Positions 27,997-37,500 of a stretch of 64,000 nt of DNA are shown here, one piece after another. Numbering within the stretch: the stretch's first letter is position 1; each line of letters opens with the position of its first letter. The DNA lies in the NCBI GenBank assembly GCA_965215545.1, contig OZ244066.1, positions 1,054,001 to 1,118,000 of the forward strand, written 5' to 3'. A program made the position numbers and the translations under genes. The notes beneath the pieces are model-generated. The model made no database searches. It saw only the letters and a program-made list of their open reading frames with translations, and was not told the DNA's origin. Source of the DNA: MPNP01 sp965215545 (lineage in GTDB: Bacteria > Pseudomonadota > Alphaproteobacteria > Rhodobacterales > Rhodobacteraceae).

Positions 27997-28221
27997 TCAG
28001 GTGATCGTGAAGCCGAAGATCGTGAATCCGAGGGTGACGATGGCGGCCATGGCCAGCAGCATCCGGGTCTCCCGTTTGGCCATGTTGGCCTCCATGCCGG
28101 CCAAGCGGGCCTCAATGCGTGATTCCATGGCGTCATTCTCCGCCGTGACGTTTTCGGTTCACCTTCCAACCGGGCGATCCGCGCGGACAGGTGGGGCGGT
28201 GGGAGCGCGACTTCACCCCAT
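27997..28221 (-). pseudogene. Small coiled-coil, membrane-anchored protein, frameshifted copy
   Basis: This is a close relative of the gene at 28270-28521. The last 43 codons read MESRIEARLAGMEANMAKRE and then a hydrophobic C-terminal helix (MLLAMAAIVTLGFTIFGFTIT). Compared with the intact copy, one G is missing around 28145 (tcacggcgg versus tcacgggcgg). With that G restored, the frame joins an upstream LSARIARLEGEPKTS stretch. A further G-run change is needed at the likely ATG 28221. The matching DNA between the copies indicates a recent duplication. Confidence 0.6.
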
Positions 28222-28269
28222 GTTGATCCCTGAACCGCCCCCGGTCAACCGGGGATCGCGGGTCATGGA

Positions 28270-28521
28270 TCAGGAAAACAGGGCCACGGCACCGATGACG
28301 AGCGCGGTGCAGCCGAGGACCAGGGTGATCGTCCAGCGCTGGTTGTCCTTGTCACGCTGGGCCATGTCGGTCTTCCAGTGGGCCATGTTGGCTTCCATAC
28401 TGGCCAAGCGGGCCTCAATGCGTGATTCCATGGCGTCATTCTCCGCCCGTGATGTCTTGATCGCGCCGTCCAGTCGAATGATCTGTTGGGCCAGATCGTG
28501 CATGTCCGGATCGGAAATCAT
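28270..28521 (-). CDS. Small coiled-coil protein with C-terminal membrane anchor
   Basis: 83 residues. Residues 1-60 are charged and helical with heptad-like spacing (LAQQIIRLDGAIKTSRAEND, then MESRIEARLASMEANMAHWK). Residues 63-82 (WTITLVLGCTALVIGAVALF) form one transmembrane helix at the very C-terminus. The layout suggests an inner-membrane tail-anchored coiled-coil protein that may oligomerise. It has a damaged copy just downstream (27997-28221) and a more distant relative at 29304-29519, flanking a resolvase gene. I do not recognise the family, and no function is assigned. Confidence 0.7.
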   Translation of the reverse strand: MISDPDMHDLAQQIIRLDGAIKTSRAENDAMESRIEARLASMEANMAHWKTDMAQRDKDNQRWTITLVLGCTALVIGAVALFS

Positions 28522-28643
28522 GCCGGCACCCTACACTGGGGACCGCCGGGGGTCAATGATGGGGCCACCCTCAAGCCGCCGCCGCACGCTGCCCAGAGGG
28601 CGCATGGCGATGGCGGCGGGACCCGGAATCCCGGTTCAGTCCC

Positions 28644-28728
28644 GTCACAGATGAGCATACACCCAAGTGACAGGCACCTGTGACGCGTCCGGATGTCACA
28701 GATGGGTTGCATGGCGGAATATGTGACA
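28644..28728 (+). repeat. Cluster of GTCAC/GTGAC motifs upstream of the resolvase gene
   Basis: Five occurrences of GTCACAG or its complement-type forms (about 28644, 28667, 28678, 28695, 28723) lie in 85 bases before the resolvase start. CTGTGAC (28678-28684) and GTCACAG (28695-28701) form an inverted pair. Serine resolvases act at res sites made of several such inverted subsites just upstream of their gene, so this is a candidate res or operator region. Confidence 0.4.
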
Positions 28729-28766
28729 CGATCAGGGGCCGGCCCACCCAATTTGACAGGGGCCCC

Positions 28767-29202
28767 ATGCCGTGGATCGGCTCTGCGCGGGTCAGCACCG
28801 CGACCCAGGATCGCGCCGTCCAGACCACCCGGCTGGCCGCGGCGGGGTGCAATGTCATTCGCACCGAAACCGGCTCTGGTGGTCCATCGTCTGGATCGGT
28901 TCGGCCGCTCCACCCGGGATGTGCTCAACCTGGTGCATGAGCTGGCGGGCAAGGGTGCCGCGCTGCGGGTTCTCGAACCTGACTTGACAACCGCAGGGGA
29001 TCTCGACCGCTTGGTGGTCACGGTCCTGGGGATGGTGGCCGATATGGAACTGAAATTCATCCGGGACCGCCAGCGCGCCGGCATTGACGCGGCCAAGGCG
29101 AAGGGTGTCTATCGGGGGACGAAAACCCTTGCCGAGGACCCGGCGCTGGCCGGGTCATGGTCGGCGCAGGTCACCGTCACCGCCTCGGCCCACAGCGCGT
29201 AG
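28767..29202 (+). pseudogene. Serine recombinase (resolvase), internal deletion and frameshift
   Basis: The N-terminal part reads MPWIGSARVSTATQDRAVQT, with the catalytic Ser in ARVST. After TETGSG the frame changes (about 28875), and the next conserved block is VVHRLDRFGRSTRDVLNLVHEL, then GDLDRLVVTVLGMVADMELKFIRDRQRAGIDAAKAKGVYRG. About 20-25 residues normally between these blocks (around the PAL.. helix) are missing, and the C-terminal helix-turn-helix is absent or out of frame. It is therefore probably inactive. It would have resolved cointegrates of a Tn3-like or plasmid element. Confidence 0.75.
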
Positions 29203-29303
29203 GAAACCGCTCCTTCCTTGTGATCGGCCGTGAGGGGCACTATATATACCTTGTCGTGAGGCGCCACTGGCCACCAGGGCGTGCGTGAGGGCAGATAAAG
29301 ACG

Positions 29304-29519
29304 ATGGACCCGGGCGATTTGAAACTGGCCGATCGGGTCACACGATTGGAGGAACGCATGAACACACTGCAAGCGAACCTGACGGCCACCCTGGAGGGAT
29401 TCCGGACGGACGCTGCCCGCCGGGAAACGGATGCTGCCCGCCGGGAAACCCGGCTTGTGTTCTACATGGTGGCCATTGTCGGCATTGGTCTGACGGTGCA
29501 CGGATTCCTGACGGTCTGA
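29304..29519 (+). CDS. Small coiled-coil protein with C-terminal membrane helix, heptad duplication
   Basis: 71 residues, with the same layout as the 28270-28521 gene: a charged helical part (LADRVTRLEERMNTLQANL) and a C-terminal hydrophobic helix (LVFYMVAIVGIGLTVHGFL). A 21-base tandem duplication at 29409-29429 and 29430-29450 repeats the seven residues DAARRET exactly once, which lengthens the coiled coil by one heptad. A short hairpin follows the gene. The partner and function are unknown. Confidence 0.65.
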   Translation: MDPGDLKLADRVTRLEERMNTLQANLTATLEGFRTDAARRETDAARRETRLVFYMVAIVGIGLTVHGFLTV

Positions 29520-29531
29520 AGCTGTCTGAAC

Positions 29532-29563
29532 GGGATCCTGTGACAACTTTTTACAGGGATCCC
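29532..29563 (+). terminator. Hairpin after the small membrane protein gene
   Basis: GGGATCCTGT (29532-29541) pairs with ACAGGGATCCC (29553-29563), allowing one bulged G, around a loop containing five Ts. The T run is in the loop, not after the stem, so termination is plausible but not certain. Confidence 0.4.
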
Positions 29564-30307
29564 GAGAAGACCCCAATTGGTGTGTGACGATGTCTGTCTG
29601 TCCGTTGGGCCGTGGTCGCGCATTGGGCACTGTCATGACCGCCTGTGCTGGCTTGTGGATCAAACGGCAAGCGTTGGGAACCAGAATGCGTATGATTGCC
29701 GAGGTCCGATGCGGCGGCGAAACAGCAGCCAGGACATCGATTGGATCTGGTCCTCTCTCTGACGGGTCGAGGGCCTGCCTTCACCCCCATCCCGCTGCCT
29801 CCAGAACTGTCCGGTAAAGTCGCTAATCAGACCATTCCAAGCCCCCAATCCCCCTGCCCAAAAACACTTACGAGAACTCCCATTCTCATAACCAATATCG
29901 GGGCCGTTTGCGGGTCAGAATAGTAGAGGACCAACTTGCCGAAGATTTGCCAAGCAAGCCCATCGAGTGTCCGGAGGAACTGCGCAAACGCGTGCCCGAA
30001 TTTGACAATGGAGACGATTTGTGAGGATGAGACTGTAGGTTGCGTTCAGGGATGCCACCCGGTGCCCCTGACTGCCCTGCAGACCCTGCATCGGAATGGA
30101 AGTGGGCGAAGGGGAGGGGTTGGTAAGCCTCCCCAGATTGCCGTTCACGGCCATCCATTCCAACCTGTTCCGGATCCCGCATGCAGAATTCGATTGACAT
30201 CGACAGGAACAGCCCTACATTGCGCAGGCGATGAGCAGGCGCCGGAACCCCACGAGTTGGCATGAGGCTGGCAGCATCCGAAGCGATGTGAATTAGTGGC
30301 CGGGGGC
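29564..30307. other. Region without a recognised gene
   Basis: About 740 bases with several short open frames on both strands whose translations look random (Pro/Ser/Arg-rich, without conserved motifs or ribosome sites). No repeats or RNA genes were recognised. Confidence 0.45.
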
Positions 30308-31123
30308 TCATCCTTTCCAGCAGCGATCAAGGAAGTGTTGCTGGTTGGGGTTGGGCGAGGCTGCGTGAAGGCCCGGGACAACGGTCAGGCCGGCATTCCG
30401 CACCTGCCCCTGGCCATCCTTGATCAGCTTGCCGATGAGGCGTTTGGCATAGGATGTCTCGATATTCCCGTACCCATTGGGTTCCAGGGCTGTGAAGAAG
30501 GCGCTGGTGATACAGTCGGACAGTTGCAATCCAGCCCGTTTGGAATGGTTCTCGATCTTGATCCCCTTGATATCCAGAACGGACCAATTTGTGTTCCGGG
30601 GGGATTTGTAGACATCTCGACCGCAGGACACATGGTTCAGATAGGACCGCATTGCTGCATAATCGGTCCCACGCCGCTTGGAGAACACAACACGGAGCGT
30701 GGCCCTTCCAGCCGGGTCCTGCTGTTCGCACCAATCAATCAGGCGTTCCAGAAGCCACCGGATGAGATAGTTGTAGAGATAGCCGGGCTTCTTGAAAGTT
30801 GCTTCCCACCGAATCCCGGGAATGGTGACTTTATGGGACAGCGTCAGGGCGGCAGAAATCGGAAGTTTGGCGACTTCCTGGCTCACGACCACGCGTTGGT
30901 CGTGCTTCAGATTGCGCCAGTGCAGGTCCGGCGATCTCCTTTTTGGAAAACGGGCCAGGATCTTGCGTTTCCACGATGGGACCAAAAAGTCCTGGTCGGC
31001 AGGGACGAGCATGGCACCCAGGATAAGCCAGGATGACTGGCCATGGCTTCGGGTGGTGTTCTTCAACTTGCCAAAGCCCTCATCCCCGGCTTCATCAATG
31101 TAGGCGATGAATTCCGAGGTCAT
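30308..31123 (-). CDS. DUF3800 domain protein
   Basis: 271 residues. It opens with EFIAYIDEAGDEGFG, the hallmark N-terminus of DUF3800, a family with an RNase H-like fold and conserved acidic residues. LRVVFSKRRGTDYAAMRSYL follows, and near the end KGIKIENHSKRAGLQLSDCITSAF, the second conserved block with the LQLxDxxA-type motif. The biochemical role of the family is not established, although members are often near defence or mobile genes. The acidic residues expected for metal binding (D in IDEAGD, D in QLSD) are present, so the protein looks intact. It stands alone, with AT-rich DNA upstream. Confidence 0.8.
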   Translation of the reverse strand: MTSEFIAYIDEAGDEGFGKLKNTTRSHGQSSWLILGAMLVPADQDFLVPSWKRKILARFPKRRSPDLHWRNLKHDQRVVVSQEVAKLPISAALTLSHKVTIPGIRWEATFKKPGYLYNYLIRWLLERLIDWCEQQDPAGRATLRVVFSKRRGTDYAAMRSYLNHVSCGRDVYKSPRNTNWSVLDIKGIKIENHSKRAGLQLSDCITSAFFTALEPNGYGNIETSYAKRLIGKLIKDGQGQVRNAGLTVVPGLHAASPNPNQQHFLDRCWKG

Positions 31124-31349
31124 TGCGCACGCCTGAGAGAAACACCAGCCACCACTTGATCGCCGTGATATCTAGTGGATTTTTCAATACAGATACTTGC
31201 ACATATCCTTAAGCCTCCTGCGTCGCCTCCTTCGTGGGATCACAGGGGGAAGTCCTTGAATCTCCTATTTTCCATGGTTGCATGATCGCAACAAGAAATC
31301 TGGATACCTGCCTATTCAGACGAAATGCTCTGTATTGTCCTGACCACTA

Positions 31350-32695
31350 GTATACCATCGTCATTGAATTGATGGATACAGCGACGTCAGCTTGATCCGG
31401 GCATCCTCGGTCCGGAACCGCCAGCACACCGGTGTCCTGTCGGCATTGCGCCGGGCCTGCCAGGCCGCCACCTCCCGCACCAGCGTCGCCCGGTCGGGGA
31501 TCCGACGATTGAGGCACTGGCGGGACAGGACATTGATCTCGATCTCCGCCATGTTCAGCCAGCTGCCGTGTTTCGGTGTGTGATGGATCTCGAAGCGCTC
31601 GGCCAGGCGGCGGGCCTCGGCCGGCGGGAAGGTGTCGTAGAGTGTCGACAGGGTGTGGGTGTTGAGGTTGTCCATCACCAGCACGATCGTCTTGTCGGGG
31701 AAATGGGTGTCGGCGAGGTCCCTGAGGACATGGGCAAAGTCCTGCCGGGTCCTGCGGTCCGTGACCTTGACATGCCGCCAGCCCGCCAGGGGTGCGGTCA
31801 GCATGAAGAGGTTGGCCGTGCCGTTGCGCTCGTATTCGAAGTCGTAGGCGGCGGGCTGGCCCGGGGCGGTGGGCAGGGGCGTGCGGGTCTCCCTGGTCTG
31901 CTGGCGGGAGGTCTCATCGAGGCAGACCAGCACTTCATCGCTGGCGAAGTCCCGACTGTAGGTTTCCAGCACATCCTCCATGGCACAGACGAAGTCGGCA
32001 CTCGACTTGGGGGGAATGCACCAGCATTGGCTCAGCCAGGGCTTGAGACTGTTTTTTTGAGCGTCTTGTGGACGGTGGAGCGGGAGATGGTGTCCACGAC
32101 CTTGAGGGCCACCAGCCGGTCGGCCAGCAGCTGCAGCGTCCACTGGGCCTGGCCTGCGGGTGGCTGTGAACAAGCGAGCATGGTCAGCGTTGCCTCGCCC
32201 GCCCCATCCAGGCGACGCGCCTTGCGGTTGACCTGCACCTTGCGTTCAAGAGCGGCGTCGACGCCGTCCAGCACACACTGCTTGCGCACCCGTTCTACCG
32301 TTGCCGTCCCGACACCGAGGACATCGGCAATGTCGGCATCCCTGCGACGCCCTCCCGTGCGGTCGGTGTCGGCCAGGAGGAGGATATGGGCCCGCTTGCG
32401 GCGTTCCTTTGACCCCTTGCCGCTGTCGATGATCGCCTGGAGTTGGGTGCGCTCGTCGGTTGCCAGTGTCACCCTGTAGATCTTGCGGCCTGCTGTGACG
32501 GGTGGCGCCGCTTGGGTCGTCGTGTTGTCTGCTGTCATGGGTCCCTGCCTTTGGTTGTCTGTCTGCCCCGATGGGCCGCCCCGCGGCGGCCATCGGGGCG
32601 ACGTGTGCTTGATTGGGGCCGCGATTAGACGAGATCGTCACGGATTGGAAGCGTGCGGGCCATCAAATGGCATCAATTCGATGACGACGGGATAC
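31350..32695 (-). mobile_element. IS630-family insertion sequence, copy A
   Basis: 1346 bases bounded by imperfect terminal inverted repeats of about 24 bases (left GTATACCATCGTCATT, right end complement GTATCCCGTCGTCATC). It is flanked by CTAG on both sides, giving a TA duplication at 31348-31349 and 32696-32697. It is nearly identical to the copies at 46065-47411 and 53087-54433. A strong hairpin (GCCCCGATGGGCCGCC and complement) lies just upstream of orfA, slightly damaged in this copy by loss of one C. Confidence 0.92.
31361..32538 (-). CDS. IS630 transposase, orfA/orfB with frameshift (copy A)
   Basis: orfA (32538-32032, 168 residues) has the helix-turn-helix domains (DADIADVLGVGTATVERVRKQ). 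orfB (to 31361) has the DDE domain: CLDETS, then VMDNLNTH, then EIEINVLSRQ. The two overlap in different frames, and an A7 run (T7 on the plus strand, near 32052) sits at the switch, as in IS630 elements that make transposase by -1 frameshifting. The joined product is about 390 residues. Confidence 0.88.
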
Positions 32696-32697
32696 TA

Positions 32698-34137
32698 GTA
32701 TCCCACCATCATTGAACTGATGGAGACAGCGACGTCAGCTTGATCCGGGCGTCCTCGGTCCGGAACCGCCAGGTCACCGGCGTCCTGTCCGCATGGCGCC
32801 GCGCCGGCCAGGCCGCCACCTCCCGCACCAGCGTCGCCCGGTCGGGGATCCGACGATCGAGACACTGGCGCACCAGCACAGTGATCTCGATCTCGGCGAT
32901 GTTCAGCCAGGAGCCGTGGCGGGGCGTGGGATGGATCTCGAACCCCGATCCCTTGCCACCCCTGGGGCCAGGCGGCGCGCCTCGGCCGGCGGGACGGTGT
33001 CGTCGAGTGTCGACAGGGTGTGGGTGTCGAGGGTGTCCATGACCAGCACGATCGTCGTGTCGGGGACATGGACATCGGCGCGGTCCCTGAGGACATGGGC
33101 AAAGTCCTGCCGGGTGCGCCGGTCGGTGACCTTGCCAGGCCGCCAGCCCGCCAGGGGCGCCGTCAGCATGACGAGATTGGCGGTGCCATTGCGCTCGGAC
33201 TCGAAGTCACAGGCCGCCGGCGGGCCCGGGCGCGTCGGCAGGGGCGTGCGGGTCGCCCTGGTCGGCTGCCTCGAGGTCTCGTCGAGGCAGACCAGCACCT
33301 CATCGCTGGCGAAGTCCCGACCGTCGGCCTCGAGCCCATCCTCCATGGCCCAGACGACGTCGGCATTCTGTTGGGGGGGACGGCACCAGCCCTGGCTCAG
33401 CCAGGGCTTGCGACTGTTGTCTTGAGCGTCCTGTGGACGGTGGAGCGGGAGATGGTGTCTGCGACCTTGCGGGCCACCCCACCCCGGCACCCTCTGGGAT
33501 CGGCCAGCTGCGGCAGGGTCCCCAGGGTGGCGATGCCCGATGGGCCCGGCCTGCCGGTGGTGCCGAACCGGCCAGCATGGTCAGTGTGGCTTCCCCCGCC
33601 CCATCCAGGCGACGCGCCTTGCGGTTGACCGGCACCGTGCGCCCGGCAAGGACCAGGGGGTGGGGGCGGCCTCCGGCCCGTCCAGCCCACATGGCTTGCG
33701 CACCCGTTCCACCGTTGCGGTGCCCACGCCGAGGCCAGCGGCCCGAGGGGGATGGGAGGGGCGGCATCCCTGCGACGCCCTCCCGTGCGGTCGGTGTCGG
33801 CCAGGAGGAGGCTATGGGCCCCAGGGGTGATGGGGTGGGCGGCGTTCCCTTGACCCCTTGCCGCTGTCGATGATCGCCTGGAGCTGGGTGCGCTCATCGG
33901 TCGCCAGTGTCACCCTGTCGATCGTGCGGCCCGCTGTGACGGGTGGCGCCGCTTGGGTCGTCGTGTTGTCTGCTGTCATGGGTCCCTGCCTTTGGGTGTC
34001 TGTCCGCCCCGATGGGCCGCCGCGGGGCGGCCCATCGGGGCGACGTGTGCTTGATTGGGGCCGTGATGAGACGAGATCGTCACGGATTGGCAGCGTGCGG
34101 GCCATCAAATCGCATCAATTCAGTGATGTTGGTATAC
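32698..34137 (-). mobile_element. Diverged, degenerate IS630-family copy B, abutting copy A
   Basis: 1440 bases, related to copy A end to end, in the same orientation, starting at the TA that ends copy A. The terminal TA is at 34138-34139. Ends match TATCCCACCATCATTG and the complement of AGTGATGTTGGTATAC. It differs by many substitutions and by at least five replaced or expanded G-rich segments (for example at 32941-32965, 33475-33560, 33640-33690, 33735-33765, 33815-33840) that break both transposase frames. The 5' start of orfA (33979) and most of the DDE part remain recognisable. Confidence 0.8.
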
Positions 34138-34139
34138 TA

Positions 34140-34537
34140 CTGCCCGGGGCGGGGGCTGTCAAGGGGGTGGGTGGCGCTGGCGCTGGTCGGCTCGAGCGGC
34201 TGCCACGAGATGCCATGATACACGGAAAACGGCAGGCCTCGGGCAGGCGGCGGCATGTCGAGATGTCAACAGTGCACGATGCGCGTGTTGCGTTGGCGGG
34301 ACGGGGGATGATCTCGGGACGGAATGCTTTGACGAATGGATCGGTGGGCAAACCGCAACCCTGGCTGGCACGTTCGTGACAATTTGAGGCGGTGCCCGTC
34401 ACCCTGCCTGTTCTTCCTGCAGTGGGCGGGATCGATGTCGCGTCTCGCGGTGGGCTTGCGGCAGGGCGTGCATGGGGGTTGCCAATGCCACCGGGAGTCC
34501 GCTGATGCCAGGGGCGGGGTCGGCGGGACAGTCCGGA
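34140..34537. other. Intergenic region between IS630 copy B and the helicase gene
   Basis: About 400 bases. No gene, repeat or clear terminator was recognised. The DNA is moderately GC-rich with short open frames only. Confidence 0.45.
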
Positions 34538-37500
34538 TCAGCCCAGGGCACCCATCCCTGCCAGGGCCGGACTCGGGCAGGATGGCGTCGGCTCTTCCCA
34601 ACCGGCGAGCAGGGCGCCAGCGGCCGCTGGCGAGGCGTCCTCGAGTTCGGCAGCGACGCGGTTGACCGAATCGCGGAAGGCACTGTCGGCCATGAGTCGG
34701 ATGCCCTGCAGACAGTCAAAGAATTTGCCAAGGACCTCCATGTCCCGGGGGAATCGATAGCGACGCAGGGCAAAACCGTGCTTGTGGGGCTCATAATGGG
34801 TCACCCACATCAGCTCGTGCATGGCCGGCTTGTCTGCGTAATACCCGACCAGTTGGCGCCGGGCGGGGTCCCGGTGCCGGCCCGATGCGTAGCGGGCATA
34901 GGGCAGGGTGAGTTCCACCACCAATGCGCCGGACTCCGGGGCCTCCCGATCGCGGGCAAAGCAGAGGTAGATTTCGGGATTGTGGCGCTCGCCGGCCCAG
35001 AACACGAGCCTGTCCGCCCGGCGATCGTCCACCATCAACAGATCGCGGGCCAGGAGCGAGACCAGGGATTTGGCGGTCTCGGTGGTGGGGATGGTCGTGG
35101 GCAGGATGCGAACATCGATGTTCTTTTTCCTGACCACCACGCCGCGATGGATCTTGCCCCTGGTGTCCCGGTAGAGCGACATGGACCCCAATCGATTGGT
35201 CCGGGCCAGTTCAATCGCCTCGAGGAGATTGCCTGTCAGGATCTGCACGGGGGTGCTGCGTTCGCTGTCACTCTGGCGGACAAAATCCTCAAGATGGCGG
35301 GGATTGTCGCCGATATCGAGTCCCGTTGCGAACCGGATCGTCCGGGGCATGTTGATCAGCCGGTTCAGGGAGTAGACCGCTGCCCGGGCCTGACCCGGTT
35401 CAACGGTATGGATCTTGTAGGCCTGGGGCATGGCGGCATATTTGGGCTCGGGTGACACAAGCCGGACGATGGTCCTGAGCGTGGTGTCGGTGTGATCCTC
35501 ATCATCGAAGTGCATGACCTTGCCAGGCTTGATCTGGGCAAGCAGCTGATGGAACGCCTGGAGTTGCTGGTATTTGCGCCGGAACCGGTATGTCTGGTCT
35601 TCCAGTTGCCGGATGGCCTCGCTGTAGGGGACGCCCGGGCGCAGAAAGGGTTGCAGATGGGTCGGCATGGTCTGGGCCAGCCAGTCAGCCCGCGGCGCGA
35701 ATCCCATCGCACCATCCCGGATGCGGGACTGGTTGACCAGATGCTGCAACTCGTCGCCGCTGATCGGTCGCTCGTTGAACCGGTAGATACCGGTGGCAAG
35801 ATACAGCGGGGCAAAGAAAGCCGAGGTGTCATGGCTGGTGTCGAGGCTTTCGATGCCGGAATAGAGGGTGCTGGCTCTGATCTCGACCTCACCGGGCAAT
35901 TCCCTGGTCCTGAGGGGATTGGCATCCTTGCTGTCGAGTTCCTCGATGATGGCATCGAATTCATAGCGGATCAGGTTGATCAGTCGGGTCTGGTCATTGA
36001 CCGGCAGGACAATGGAGCGCGACAGGACCTTGTTGGCAATCGACTGGGTCGAGTTGCTGGACCGGGTCTCAAAGTCAGCCTGATTGATGGCCTGCAACGG
36101 ATCCTCCTTCTGGGCAAGGGGCAGGAAGCCGAGGCGCCGGGTCAGATCTTGGTGGGCGGCAAGCACCTGACTGGCAGCCCGATCACCGACGACATTCAGG
36201 AGATCCGGGATGTCATCGAGCAGCAGGGGGTGGGAGCGATTGCCATCGACGCTGGCCCCCATCGACCGCAATTTGCAATTGCGCTGCTGCAGGATACGCA
36301 TCTCCGGGATCAAACCCGTCATCACGGATACGATGCGGGGGCGGGCGACCTGACCATAGCGATTGCTCCGTCCCTGGGCCTGGACATATTTGACGATATC
36401 CAGCGGGGTCTCCATCTCAACGAGCGACCGGGGGCGCTGATCGCGGAATTCAGGTGCGGCATGGTAGGACCCACCCGTCGCGCCGGCCTGGTTGTAAATC
36501 AGGATATCAAGGTCGCCGGCATTGAAGGCATCGACGATCTCGCGGCGGCTCTGGCTGGCCCGGCGCAGGATATGGCCATCGCGATAGACAAGCTGGCGAC
36601 CGGAGATCTCCCCCACCCGCAATCCGTGCCCCTCAAGGGCGGCCTGCAGATGGTCAAGCGGCGAGGCCGGCAGGGATGGTGGCAAGTCCGCAATCATCGC
36701 TTCAATGGTCGCGGCACGGGTGGCAATGGCATCACTGAGAGTCCGGGCATCGATGAGCTCGTCCGCCACGCGGATCCGGTAGATGCCCGCGGCCACGCGC
36801 CGGATCTGGTCAGCGGCTGTCAGTCCGGGACACTGGCCGTCTTCCGGCACGGAACCGGCTTCGATCAACTCCTTGAACAGTTCATTGCCGGTCGAGTGGA
36901 AGGTGATGAGCGGTTTCCGGTTCTCCCGGATTTCATTGAGTGTCTCGGTGACAACCTGATCGACCTTGATGGCGTTGATCAGCAGGCGGGACAATCGTGA
37001 CAGGGCACCGCCCGGTGAATGGGAGTACTGGCTGAGTGCCGTGGTCTCGGCGGCGGCTGTGGCGGGATCAAAGCCCTCTTCGATCAGGCGGTTGTAGATC
37101 CGGCCCTGGCTGTCACCGATGATGTCCCCGATCGCCAGCGAACAGTCCAGGATGGCCTCGATCAGGGGCGAGAAACTGTCCATGATCTCCCGATATTCAG
37201 TCATGCGTCGGTCCACGGGCAGACGGACCTGGAAATCGATATTCGAGAGATCGTGATCGCGGCGGAGGAACACACCATCCTCGGCCAGCATCGTCGTGAA
37301 ACTTTCCTGGGCGATCTCACCACCATGCAGATGGGTCGAAAGCAGGGGTTCGAGACGGCTTGGTTCAGAATCCGGCAACAGCCCGTGATAGAGATGGGCA
37401 CTGAACTGATCACGCATCGGGGTGGCCGTTGCAAAGACCGTATTGCCCCGCCCGGACCGGGCGAGGATATCACGGATGGCTTCACCAGTATTGGACTGGG

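Noticed and set aside
27881..28654. 257-codon plus-strand frame with internal repeats
   Set aside because: The repeats come from the duplicated small coiled-coil genes on the minus strand.
29409..29450. Possible CRISPR-like direct repeat
   Set aside because: Only two abutting 21-base units inside a coding sequence; no spacers.
31568..32479. 303-codon plus-strand frame inside IS630, repeated in every copy
   Set aside because: Antisense of the transposase; its repetition only reflects the IS copies.
35492..37000. Plus-strand 502-codon frame inside the helicase gene
   Set aside because: Complement of the SNO helicase; high GC leaves long antisense frames open.
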